A stretch of 11,451 bases of DNA from a bacterium (GCA_022865845.1 JALHUC010000155.1:1-11451), one strand, 5' to 3'. Numbered from the stretch's first letter, positions 1-5,214 are shown. A program made the numbers and translations. Notes: generated from the sequence alone by a model not told the origin.

Positions 1-2
1 AT

Positions 3-59
3 CCGTATAGGGTGCCGGGGTCAAAGGTGCCCAGCGTGATCTGGGAAGTTACAATCTAG
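3..59 (+). CDS. 3' end of an upstream gene (possibly rsmG), partial
   Basis: Frame 3 is open from the window edge to a TAG at 57-59 and reads PYRVPGSKVPSVIWEVTI at its end; the other two + frames close early. The Tyr-x-x-Pro-Gly followed by a hydrophobic strand resembles the C-terminal end of RsmG (16S rRNA G527 methyltransferase), and rsmG commonly precedes parA-parB near oriC. With only 18 codons visible, the identity rests on synteny and a weak resemblance, and the frame could be open by chance. Confidence 0.3.
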   Translation, partial: PYRVPGSKVPSVIWEVTI

Positions 60-107
60 CCCAAAGCCCAAAGCCCAAAGCCCAAAGCCTAAAGGCTAAG
101 GGCTAAG
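60..107. repeat. Tandem 7-nt repeat, CCCAAAG type
   Basis: CCCAAAG occurs at 60-66, 67-73, 74-80 and 81-87, followed by CCTAAAG at 88-94 and two degenerate GCTAAGG-like units to 107. The array is roughly complementary to the GGACTTT units at 145-171, so the two arrays could pair as a long imperfect hairpin. Confidence 0.85.
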
Positions 108-144
108 AGAAACAAGAACAGAAGTTTTTTGCGGTATTTTCGTT

Positions 145-171
145 GGACTTTAGACCTTGGACTTTGGACTT
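145..171. repeat. Tandem 7-nt repeat, GGACTTT type
   Basis: Units are GGACTTT (145-151), AGACCTT (152-158), GGACTTT (159-165) and a partial GGACTT (166-171). Each pairs at about six of seven positions with the CCCAAAG units at 60-94 when inverted, with a spacer of about 40-50 nt. Confidence 0.8.
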
Positions 172-173
172 GA

Positions 174-188
174 GCTCGCGTAGCGAGC
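174..188. repeat. Hairpin flanking parS, left
   Basis: GCTCGC (174-179) and GCGAGC (183-188) form a perfect 6-bp stem with a GTA loop. It ends exactly 3 nt before the parS 16-mer. There is no T-tract, so it is not an intrinsic terminator. Confidence 0.6.
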
Positions 189-191
189 GAG

Positions 192-207
192 CGTTTCACG
201 TGAAACA
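192..207. promoter_or_regulatory. parS: parS centromere site for ParB
   Basis: The 16-mer CGTTTCACGTGAAACA matches the widely conserved parS consensus TGTTTCACGTGAAACA at 15 of 16 positions; only the first base differs, and the 14-bp core at 193-206 is a perfect palindrome. ParB nucleates on such sites, and this one lies about 400 bp upstream of parA in the same module. No second perfect site is present in the window. Confidence 0.93.
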
Positions 208-210
208 CTC

Positions 211-225
211 GGTCACTTCGTGACC
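211..225. repeat. Hairpin flanking parS, right
   Basis: GGTCAC (211-216) and GTGACC (220-225) form a perfect 6-bp stem with a TTC loop. It begins exactly 3 nt after the parS 16-mer and mirrors the 6-3-6 geometry of the hairpin at 174-188. Confidence 0.6.
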
Positions 226-262
226 TCAGGTTTCGGGTTTCAGTCTTGTGGAATGATTTTTC

Positions 263-290
263 TCTGGACTCTGGACTCTCGACTCTGGAC
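263..290. repeat. Tandem 7-nt repeat, TCTGGAC type
   Basis: Four consecutive units: TCTGGAC (263-269), TCTGGAC (270-276), TCTCGAC (277-283) and TCTGGAC (284-290). A shorter period-7 pair (AGGTTTC, GGGTTTC) lies at 228-241. Confidence 0.85.
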
Positions 291-419
291 TTTTCCTTCA
301 GTCTATATTAGTTTTCAGTTCACGATCTGACGATCGGAGCCACAACCGGGATCAGGACAATCGAAAAAAACTCCCGAGACCAGATAAATTTTCGTAATGC
401 TTTGATATATAAGGATAAA

Positions 420-548
420 ATGAGCACAAAAACCCTTGTTGTCATCTATTTGCTTACCAAACTCCTCCTTCTGGCCGTATTTTTCACACGCCTGGAAGGC
501 AGGCGCCTGGTTCTGGCCCGTAGGCGGACGTGGAGGAAGGATGTATAG
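420..548 (+). CDS. Possible small membrane peptide (42 aa)
   Basis: ATG at 420 follows AAGG (411-414) by 5 nt and opens a 42-codon frame closed by TAG at 546-548. The product starts MSTKTLVVIYLLTKLLLLAV: one hydrophobic helix of about 16 residues (roughly 6-22), then a strongly basic tail rich in Arg (about residues 24-40, ending RKDV). The layout of a ribosome site, one membrane helix and a positive-inside tail is what a real small inner-membrane protein would show. I do not recognise a family. A second short frame (541-621) overlaps its end and runs into the parA start. It could be chance, or the remnant of a larger gene. Confidence 0.4.
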   Translation: MSTKTLVVIYLLTKLLLLAVFFTRLEGRRLVLARRRTWRKDV

Positions 549-563
549 CAAAAGCTCTTTCTG

Positions 564-591
564 CGCCCTCCGCCCTTCGCCCTTCGCCCTG
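564..591. repeat. Tandem 7-nt repeat, CGCCCTT type
   Basis: Four units, CGCCCTC (564-570), CGCCCTT (571-577), CGCCCTT (578-584) and CGCCCTG (585-591), lie just before parA. If parA began at the upstream GTG at 530 these would encode a low-complexity Pro/Ser/Arg stretch unlike any Soj N-terminus, which argues that they are non-coding. Confidence 0.8.
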
Positions 592-613
592 CCAGACCAT
601 GGAGCACCTTCCC

Positions 614-1378
614 TTGGCTAAAATCATCACCGTTGCGAACCAGAAGGGCGGCGTAGGGAAAACCACAACAGCGGTGAACCTTGCGGCCTCTCTGGCGGCT
701 GCTGAGAGAAAGACCCTGTTGGTGGATCTTGATCCTCAGGCCAACGCTTCCAGTGGGTTGGGTATCAGAGCCGGGGATCTTGAGGACTCGATCTACCAGG
801 TGCTGATCTCCAATGTGCCCATAAAAGAGGTCATCAGAACAACCGGGATGGAGTTCCTGGACTTAGTGCCTTCTCACGTGAACCTCATCGGTGCGGAACT
901 GGAACTGGTTTCCAGCATTTCCAGAGAAACGATCCTGACAAGGGCGTTGGGAGCGTTAAAGGAGCCTTACGAATACATTCTTATCGACTGTCCGCCATCC
1001 CTGGGACTTTTGACCCTAAACGCCCTTACTGCTGCTGACAGCGTGCTGGTGCCTCTCCAGTGCGAGTATTATGCTCTTGAGGGCCTCTCAAGCCTTTTGG
1101 CCACGATCAAGCTCGTAAGAGGAGCGTTGAACCCGCCGCTCGAGTTGGAGGGGATCCTTCTGACCATGTTCGATCCCCGGAACAACCTTTCCCACCAGGT
1201 GGCAAAAGAGGCCAGGAATTATTTTCCTGGAAAGGTATTTCGCACCGCGATTCCCAGAAACGTCAAACTGAGCGAAGCTCCGAGTTTCGGGAAGCCAGCG
1301 ATCCTTTACGATATCAATTCCCCGGGCTCACAGAGCTATCTGGCCCTGGCCCAGGAGATGTTGAACGGAAGTAAATAA
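614..1378 (+). CDS. parA: Chromosome partition ATPase ParA (Soj)
   Basis: ParA-family P-loop ATPase that binds DNA non-specifically when ATP-bound and, with ParB-parS, segregates the replication origin. From TTG at 614 the product is 254 aa, the usual Soj length, and starts MAKIITVANQKGG. The deviant Walker A motif KGGVGKTT is at residues 11-18 with signature Lys11, Walker A' LLVDLDPQ at 35-42, and Walker B ILIDCPPS at 122-129. TTG614 is preferred because GGAG (601-604) lies 9 nt upstream and it gives the canonical N-terminus. An in-frame ATG at 599 adds five residues without a ribosome site. A GTG at 530 would add 28 residues made partly of heptamer-repeat sequence. parB follows after a 92-bp gap; the two very likely share a transcript. 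Family assignment is certain, the start less so. Confidence 0.95.
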   Translation: MAKIITVANQKGGVGKTTTAVNLAASLAAAERKTLLVDLDPQANASSGLGIRAGDLEDSIYQVLISNVPIKEVIRTTGMEFLDLVPSHVNLIGAELELVSSISRETILTRALGALKEPYEYILIDCPPSLGLLTLNALTAADSVLVPLQCEYYALEGLSSLLATIKLVRGALNPPLELEGILLTMFDPRNNLSHQVAKEARNYFPGKVFRTAIPRNVKLSEAPSFGKPAILYDINSPGSQSYLALAQEMLNGSK

Positions 1379-1379
1379 G

Positions 1380-1454
1380 TTTCAGATTTCAAATTCCAGG
1401 TTTCAAATTGCACAATCGCTTGCTTGCCGACCTGTTTGAAATTTGAATTTTGAA
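1380..1454. repeat. Facing 7-nt repeat arrays between parA and parB
   Basis: The left array is TTTCAGA, TTTCAAA, TTCCAGG, TTTCAAA (1380-1407). The right array, in phase, is TTTGAAA, TTTGAAT, TTTGAAA (1435-1455). The right units are near-reverse complements of the left ones, so the gap can fold into an imperfect AT-rich hairpin just before the parB ribosome site. It has no GC-rich stem and is not a typical terminator. Confidence 0.7.
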
Positions 1455-1470
1455 ATTGAGAGGACACTGT

Positions 1471-2337
1471 ATGACCACCGAACGTAAACGACAGGCTCTC
1501 GGAAAGGGTTTAGGCGCTCTTATCCCCGGGGGTGGCGAGGCCCCACTTCAGGGAGAACTTCTCCTGGTTGCTACCCAGGAAGTATTTCCAAACCCTGAGC
1601 AGCCAAGGGTCCGGTTTGAGGAGGCCGCTCTCCAGGAGCTGGCTGCCTCCATCAGGGAGCAGGGAGTTCTTCAGCCTCTTCTGGTCAGAAGGGTGCCGGG
1701 TGGTTATGAGTTGATCGCGGGAGAGAGAAGGCTGAGAGCTTCACGCATAGCTGGTCTGGAGAGGATCCCTGTCCTGTGCCGCCGGATTGAGGATGACCGA
1801 AAGCTGGAGCTGGCCCTCATTGAAAATATTCAGCGGGAAGATCTGAACCCCCTTGAGGAGGCACAGGCATACCGGGAACTTCAGTCCATCAATAAATACA
1901 CGCAGGAGGAGGTCGCCCGCCGGGTCGGGAAGGACAGGGCTACGGTGGCAAACTCCATCAGGTTGCTCAATCTGCCTGATTTTGTGAAAAATGAATTAGC
2001 GGCAAACAGGATTTCCGCCGGTCACGCCCGGGCTCTCATGCCCCTCAAGGACGAAAAGGCAATGAGGCCCATGCTGGCCCGCATTCTGAGGGAAGGGTTG
2101 TCCGTCAGAGAGGTTGAGCGCGGCGTGGCGAGGCTGATCTCAGGTACCAGGGAGCACAAGACTATTGCAGGCCGGGATACCCCCGAGTCAAAGGATCTTG
2201 AGAACCGGTTGACCAGAAAACTTGGGTGCCGCGTCCGGATTCACAACTCTGGCAAAGGCGGCCGCCTTGAAATCAGATATACTGACCTTAACGAACTTAA
2301 CGCTGTTGCTGATAAAATACTGAAAAGCGACAGCTGA
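1471..2337 (+). CDS. parB: Chromosome partition protein ParB (Spo0J)
   Basis: CTP-dependent DNA clamp that loads at parS, spreads, and stimulates ParA. ATG at 1471 has GAGAGGA (1458-1464) 6 nt upstream and gives 288 aa, normal for chromosomal ParB; an in-frame TTG at 1450 would only add seven residues encoded by the AT-rich repeat. The N-terminus has a basic ALGKGLGALIP segment (9-19), typical of the ParA-interacting tail. The ParB/Srx domain carries NPEQPR (41-46), the GERR motif (84-87) and ENIQRE (118-123), all parts of the CTP-binding and clamp region. A helix-turn-helix follows at about 145-170 (TQEEVARRVGKDRATVANSI), then a linker and a C-terminal dimerisation domain of about 50 residues. 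All motifs are intact, and a matching parS lies upstream at 192-207. Confidence 0.96.
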   Translation: MTTERKRQALGKGLGALIPGGGEAPLQGELLLVATQEVFPNPEQPRVRFEEAALQELAASIREQGVLQPLLVRRVPGGYELIAGERRLRASRIAGLERIPVLCRRIEDDRKLELALIENIQREDLNPLEEAQAYRELQSINKYTQEEVARRVGKDRATVANSIRLLNLPDFVKNELAANRISAGHARALMPLKDEKAMRPMLARILREGLSVREVERGVARLISGTREHKTIAGRDTPESKDLENRLTRKLGCRVRIHNSGKGGRLEIRYTDLNELNAVADKILKSDS

Positions 2338-2396
2338 TGGGCTCCCACAATGGCTCAAAGAGGTATTTTACGGGGCTATCACAACTTAAAACGGAC

Positions 2397-2417
2397 AGCT
2401 ATCAGCTGATAGCTGAT
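2397..2417. repeat. 18-bp palindrome made of 7-nt units
   Basis: AGCTATCAGCTGATAGCT at 2397-2414 is a perfect palindrome. It also reads as period-7 units AGCTATC, AGCTGAT, AGCTGAT (2397-2417). It lies in the 112-bp gap between parB and the bactofilin gene, 33 nt before the start codon. It could be an operator, an RNA hairpin, or a by-product of the heptamer repeats. Confidence 0.65.
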
Positions 2418-2449
2418 TACCAGAAACCTTAAGCCGGAGGTTGTTAACC

Positions 2450-2893
2450 ATGATTAAGAAAGAGCCGACGGTCGCGCGCGGTGAGATAAAGGCATTTTTA
2501 GGTGAGGGAACTGATTTCAAAGGCATCCTCACTTTTGAGGGCACAGTGCGCGTCGATGGACAGCTGGAAGGAGAGGTCTATACCAAGGATACTCTCATTG
2601 TTGGCGAGAGCGCTGTCGTAGCCGCCGAGATCAATGTCCATACCATCGTCATATCGGGCATCGTAAGGGGCAATATCAACGCGACAGGGAAGATCGAGGT
2701 GCACCGTCCCGGAAAGCTGTTCGGAAATGTGAAAACCCCCAGCCTTTTCATTGAAGAGGGGGTTATTTTCGAAGGCAACTGCGCCATGGCCTACGACGCT
2801 TCTGGAGAGAAAAAGGTCTCTCCCATCACTGTTCAGCATGACGGGGAAGGGCAGGAAGCGGAAGATAGAACAGCTGCGGCAAAAACCGATTGA
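2450..2893 (+). CDS. Bactofilin family cytoskeletal protein
   Basis: Bactofilins (DUF583) are right-handed beta-helix proteins that polymerise without nucleotide and act as membrane-linked scaffolds; in some bacteria they organise ParABS or cell-wall enzymes. ATG at 2450 has CCGGAGG (2434-2440) 9 nt upstream and gives 147 aa. After a short N-terminal tail (MIKKEPTVARGEIKAFLGEG), residues about 16-115 show the family's repeating short strands with regular Gly and Val/Ile (for example FKGILTFEGTVRVDGQLEG, VRGNINATGKIEV, HRPGKLFGNVKTPSLFIEEG). The tail from about 118 is polar and acidic, as in other bactofilins. The position directly behind parB and ahead of the atp genes agrees with layouts seen in Geobacter-type genomes. 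The reading three codons upstream (TTG 2441) is less likely, as it abuts the ribosome site. Confidence 0.9.
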   Translation: MIKKEPTVARGEIKAFLGEGTDFKGILTFEGTVRVDGQLEGEVYTKDTLIVGESAVVAAEINVHTIVISGIVRGNINATGKIEVHRPGKLFGNVKTPSLFIEEGVIFEGNCAMAYDASGEKKVSPITVQHDGEGQEAEDRTAAAKTD

Positions 2894-2918
2894 AGAATTC
2901 GTCTAATTACAGTATATT
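2890..2918 (+). promoter_or_regulatory. Candidate sigma70 promoter for the atp operon
   Basis: TTGAAG (2890-2895; 4 of 6 to the -35 consensus) and TATATT (2913-2918; 5 of 6 to the -10) are separated by 17 nt. The -35 overlaps the bactofilin stop codon. Predicted initiation near 2925 would put the 30-bp duplication at the very 5' end of the atp mRNA. Confidence 0.4.
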
Positions 2919-2923
2919 TCAAA

Positions 2924-2983
2924 GCCGCTTGCGGATGACTCGGTGAGTTCTTTGCCGCTTGCGGATGACTCGGTGAGTTCTTT
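2924..2983 (+). repeat. 30-bp perfect tandem duplication at the atpI start
   Basis: The unit at 2924-2953 is repeated exactly at 2954-2983. Each copy contains GCGGATGACTCGGTGAGTTC, including the same GTG codon (2943 and 2973). Because 30 is a multiple of three, both GTGs are in the atpI frame, so the gene has two equivalent possible starts ten codons apart. Confidence 0.95.
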
Positions 2984-3350
2984 CAATAAATATGTACACC
3001 GGGTCTTCGTTGGAACCCTGTTGTTGATCTTCGTAGTTGCAGGCATTCTTTTGCTTACGGGACACAGGTCGTGGGCCCGGGGCGTTGCCCTGGGAGGAGC
3101 GGCCAGCCTGGTGAACCTTGTCATCATGGCAGGCGACGTTCGCAAGCAGGGACCCATGGCCGGTGACCAGGGCATGAGTCCGGCTTACGGGAGATATGCG
3201 TTGAGGATGGCTGTAATAGCCGCGGTCCTCATCTATTCAGCTACTAGCATTAAGATCGCCTTTTGGGCCACAGTACTGGCTCTCTTCACGTCGCAGTTCA
3301 TTATGACCGGCGGGGAGTTTTTGGGAGAAAGAGAACAGGAACCTTCGTAA
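2943..3350 (+). CDS. atpI: ATP synthase subunit I (AtpI-like), start ambiguous
   Basis: AtpI is a small four-helix membrane protein encoded first in many atp operons; it is reported to assist c-ring assembly and is not part of the finished enzyme. The product is 135 aa from GTG 2943 or 125 aa from GTG 2973 (starting MSSFNKYVHRVFVGT). Hydrophobic segments lie at about residues 22-38, 47-61, 88-104 and 106-120 in the longer numbering, with a basic segment (DVRKQ) after the second. The C-terminal tail is acidic (GEREQEPS). Neither start has a strong ribosome site, because the 30-bp duplication copies the same weak GCGGA upstream of each. Family call rests on topology, size and position directly before atpB (1-nt gap); sequence conservation in this family is low. 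Confidence 0.75.
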   Translation: MSSLPLADDSVSSFNKYVHRVFVGTLLLIFVVAGILLLTGHRSWARGVALGGAASLVNLVIMAGDVRKQGPMAGDQGMSPAYGRYALRMAVIAAVLIYSATSIKIAFWATVLALFTSQFIMTGGEFLGEREQEPS

Positions 3351-3351
3351 T

Positions 3352-4023
3352 ATGGGAGACATAACCCACGTACCGACATTTGTTGTTGAACTCTTCGGGA
3401 TCACCCTTACGGTGAACTATCTCACCGTATTTAATACCTGGGCTATCATGGCGACCCTCATCGTGCTGGCATTTATTGTCAGGGGGCGCATCAAGGAAAC
3501 TCCAGGGCCTGTTCAGAGAGTGGCCGAGCTTTACATCTCCGCCATGGACAACCTTACCAGGGAGACGCTGGAGACGACCAGCAGGGCCTACTTCCCCCTT
3601 GTCGCCACCATGTTCGCCTTTCTGCTCCTGTGCAACTGGTGGGGTATCATCCCGGGCTTTGAAGAGCCCACCAAGGACCTCAATACGCCGCTCAGCCTGG
3701 GGCTCATGGGTTTTTTCCTTACCCACACCGCTTCCATTCGCGCCAAGGGTATCGGGCTTTACCTCAAGGAGTACACACACCCATTTTTTATCATGGCTCC
3801 CCTCAACGTCGTGGGTGAGCTCGCGAAGGTGGTCTCCATCTCCTTTCGTCTTTTCGGGAACATCATGGGAGGGGCGATCATTATAACGGTTGTCTCCTGG
3901 ATGGTTTACAGTGTAGCCCTTCCCCCATTCCTCTATGCGTTCTTTGGCATGTTTGTGGGCACTGTACAGGCTTTTGTGTTCACCATGCTTACGATCACTT
4001 ACATCGCAGTGGCGACAAAATAG
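3352..4023 (+). CDS. atpB: F1Fo ATP synthase subunit a
   Basis: Stator channel subunit of Fo, which forms the two half-channels for the coupling ion against the c-ring. The 223-aa product is a typical length for the short bacterial form. The essential arginine is Arg166 in SISFRLFGN (162-170), preceded by PLNVVGELAKVVS (150-162). The C-terminal channel helix VQAFVFTMLTITYIAVA holds the conserved Gln. Loop motifs LLLCNWWGIIPGF (91-103) and DLNTPLSLGL (109-118) are those of the family. Start ATG 3352 lies 1 nt after the atpI stop, so translation is probably coupled, with AGGAAC inside atpI as the ribosome site. Nothing is missing. The a subunit alone does not tell Na+ from H+ coupling by eye. 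Confidence 0.97.
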   Translation: MGDITHVPTFVVELFGITLTVNYLTVFNTWAIMATLIVLAFIVRGRIKETPGPVQRVAELYISAMDNLTRETLETTSRAYFPLVATMFAFLLLCNWWGIIPGFEEPTKDLNTPLSLGLMGFFLTHTASIRAKGIGLYLKEYTHPFFIMAPLNVVGELAKVVSISFRLFGNIMGGAIIITVVSWMVYSVALPPFLYAFFGMFVGTVQAFVFTMLTITYIAVATK

Positions 4024-4032
4024 GAGCGACGA

Positions 4033-4776
4033 GTGGACCCGGTGGCCGTATCATTGATCGTTAAAGCCATGTATGCATTGGGCGCCGCCTTTGCTGTCGG
4101 ATTCGGGGCCGTCGGCCCGGGAACCGGTATGGGCCTGAATGCGGCCTCTGCCGTCGAGGGGATGGGAAGGCAGCCCGGAACTTCATCGGACCTCTTCCGG
4201 ATCATGCTTATCGGCCAGGGCGCCACCTCCACACCACCGACCTTTGCCCTCGTCATCGCCATCCTTCTGCTTTTCGGAATGGGGGACGCAACCTATCTGG
4301 TCCAGGGCTTTGCCGGGCTGGGAGCGGGGATATCCATCGGAGCAGCTTCCTTTGCTTCAGGCCTGGGGAGTTCATTGCCGGCTTCCATGGCGTGTGAGGC
4401 CATCGCGCGCCAGCCTCATCTGCGCAGGCCCTTCACAACACTGATGCTCGTGGGCCAGGCTCTCAGTCAGACGCCCCTGATCTTCGCCCTCCTGGTGTCG
4501 TTCCTGCTCATCTTCCTGCCTGCATCGCCTGATGCGGGGATCTTGCAATACGTTGCTAGAATATCGGCGGGGATCTGTATGGGCTTTGGATCCATTGGGT
4601 CGTCCATCGGATCGGGGCTCGCCGCGGAATTGGCCATTGTCGGTATCAGGCACCACCGGGAGCCTGAAAAGGCCTCGGGCCCCATCACGCGAACCATGCT
4701 GCTGGGACTGGCCGTGGCTCAGTCACCAAGTGTTTTTGCGCTGGTTATTTCATTCGTTCTGCTGCTGACGATCTGA
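4033..4776 (+). CDS. Triple-hairpin c-like subunit lacking ion-binding carboxylates
   Basis: The 247-aa protein is three fused F-type c-subunit hairpins, at about residues 8-82, 92-162 and 173-246. Normal c subunits are one hairpin of 75-90 aa. Aligned to the 85-aa AtpE encoded next, each hairpin keeps the Gly-rich first helix, and hairpins 1 and 2 keep the polar loop motif (GMGRQP 43-48, AIARQP 123-128); hairpin 3 has IRHHREP. All three have lost the ion-binding glutamate: Glu66 of AtpE aligns with Ser66 (TCC 4228), Gln146 (CAG 4468) and Gln230 (CAG 4720). The following Thr is Pro in each (STP, QTP, QSP), and Glu33 becomes Met33, Ser113 and Ser194. The start is GTG 4033 behind GGAG (4023-4026), 9 nt after atpB. 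The frame is intact and lies where atpE is expected. Fused c subunits with fewer carboxylates than hairpins are known (Acetobacterium woodii c1); one with none is not familiar to me. Function unknown. Confidence 0.9.
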   Translation: MDPVAVSLIVKAMYALGAAFAVGFGAVGPGTGMGLNAASAVEGMGRQPGTSSDLFRIMLIGQGATSTPPTFALVIAILLLFGMGDATYLVQGFAGLGAGISIGAASFASGLGSSLPASMACEAIARQPHLRRPFTTLMLVGQALSQTPLIFALLVSFLLIFLPASPDAGILQYVARISAGICMGFGSIGSSIGSGLAAELAIVGIRHHREPEKASGPITRTMLLGLAVAQSPSVFALVISFVLLLTI

Positions 4777-4777
4777 A

Positions 4778-4799
4778 CCCGGCCAGGGCCGGGAGTTTT
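4778..4799 (+). terminator. Weak terminator or attenuator hairpin between the two c genes
   Basis: CCCGGC (4778-4783), loop CAGG, GCCGGG (4788-4793) forms a 6-bp GC stem, followed by AG and TTTT (4796-4799). It starts 2 nt after the stop of the triple-hairpin gene. The short stem and T-tract suggest partial termination, a pause, or an mRNA-stability element rather than a full stop, since seven essential atp genes lie downstream. Confidence 0.45.
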
Positions 4800-4802
4800 A
4801 AG

Positions 4803-4877
4803 TTTGAGGTTTGAGGTTTGAGGTTTGGGGTTTGAAGTTTGATTTGAAATCTGGAATTTGAAATTTGGAATCTGATT
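4803..4877. repeat. Long tandem 7-nt repeat array, TTTGAGG/TTTGAAA type
   Basis: Units run TTTGAGG (4803-4809, 4810-4816, 4817-4823), TTTGGGG (4824-4830), TTTGAAG (4831-4837), then after a 5-nt phase slip TTTGAAA, TCTGGAA, TTTGAAA, TTTGGAA, TCTGATT (4843-4877). This is the longest of the window's heptamer arrays. It fills most of the 120-bp gap before atpE. Confidence 0.85.
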
Positions 4878-4882
4878 ACCAT

Positions 4883-4891
4883 AAAGGAGGT
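4883..4891 (+). promoter_or_regulatory. Very strong Shine-Dalgarno of atpE
   Basis: AAAGGAGGT ends 5 nt before the ATG at 4897 and is a complete match to the usual anti-Shine-Dalgarno. It is the best ribosome site in the window, fitting the many c copies needed per enzyme. Confidence 0.8.
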
Positions 4892-4896
4892 AACAA

Positions 4897-5154
4897 ATGG
4901 ACGGTATCACAGGAGTTGAACTGATTCGCGCAGCCGCCCTTCTGGGCGCGGGCATGTCCATGGGGTTCGGAGCTATCGGACCGGGTATCGGTGAAGGCTT
5001 TGCCGCCGGTAAGGCGTGCGAGGCCATCGGAAGGAATCCCGACCAGGCTGGACTGCTGACCAGGACCATGCTCGTCGGTCAGGCTGTTTCCGAATCCACA
5101 GGCATTTACGCCCTTGTCATCTCCCTGCTTCTTATCTTCGTAGTTAAGGGATAG
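4897..5154 (+). CDS. atpE: F1Fo ATP synthase subunit c, two-carboxylate Na+-type motif
   Basis: Single-hairpin rotor subunit of 85 aa that forms the ion-translocating ring. The first helix has the glycine-rich segment [19 protein letters not shown] (20-38), the loop is GRNPD (45-49), and the second helix has [15 protein letters not shown] (61-75). Against the Na+ c-ring of Ilyobacter tartaricus (Gln32, Val63, Glu65, Ser66, Thr67, Tyr70) the equivalents are Glu33, Val64, Glu66, Ser67, Thr68 and Tyr71. All Na+-site residues are kept, with Gln replaced by a second Glu, as described for the Fusobacterium nucleatum two-carboxylate ring. Na+ coupling is therefore a fair inference, not proof, since such sites can also bind H+. 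ATG 4897 follows the perfect ribosome site at 4883-4891. Confidence 0.97.
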   Translation: MDGITGVELIRAAALLGAGMSMGFGAIGPGIGEGFAAGKACEAIGRNPDQAGLLTRTMLVGQAVSESTGIYALVISLLLIFVVKG

Positions 5155-5170
5155 GTCCCGACTCAGGGAC
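5155..5170 (+). repeat. Hairpin directly after the atpE stop
   Basis: GTCCC (5155-5159), loop GACTCA, GGGAC (5166-5170) is a perfect 5-bp stem starting at the base after the atpE stop codon. There is no T-tract. It may protect the atpE message 3' end or be incidental. Confidence 0.4.
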
Positions 5171-5185
5171 AGGCGGGGAAAACTG

Positions 5186-5214
5186 TTGACACAAAAGAAC
5201 CGTTTTATTAATTT
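5186..5214 (+). promoter_or_regulatory. Candidate internal promoter before atpF'
   Basis: A perfect -35 TTGACA (5186-5191) is followed after 17 nt by TAATTT (5209-5214; 3 of 6 to TATAAT). This would supply a separate transcript for the stalk and F1 genes downstream of the c genes. The poor -10 keeps confidence low. Confidence 0.35.

Larger units (their letters stand above)
60..419. other. Gene-free control region upstream of parA
   Basis: No convincing coding frame is seen here. It holds tandem 7-nt repeats (60-107, 145-171, 228-241, 263-290), a parS site (192-207) with a 6-bp-stem hairpin on either side, and AT-rich sequence from about 360 to 420. TATATT at 304-309 and TATATA at 406-411 look like -10 elements, but neither has a recognisable -35 at 16-18 nt, so no promoter is called. 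Confidence 0.6.

Noticed and set aside
60..290. CRISPR-like array
   Set aside because: Units are only 7 nt, contiguous, and without spacers or nearby cas genes.
315..551. 78-aa open frame on the minus strand
   Set aside because: No ribosome site, no recognisable domain, and it opposes the better-supported + strand frame at 420-548.
530..613. N-terminal extension of ParA from GTG 530 or ATG 599
   Set aside because: The extension is partly encoded by CGCCCTT repeats and lacks a ribosome site at the right distance; TTG 614 has GGAG 9 nt upstream and gives the standard ParA start.
871..884. A parS-like sequence (TTCTCACGTGAACC) inside parA
   Set aside because: It matches the 14-bp core at only 11 positions and is explained by codons for Ser-His-Val-Asn; single changes in the core usually weaken ParB binding.
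4033..4776. Reading the long c-like gene as a V-type proteolipid (K subunit) or part of an N-ATPase operon
   Set aside because: V-type fused c subunits keep a carboxylate and N-ATPase operons have a different order with atpQ/atpR; here the hairpins resemble the adjacent F-type AtpE.
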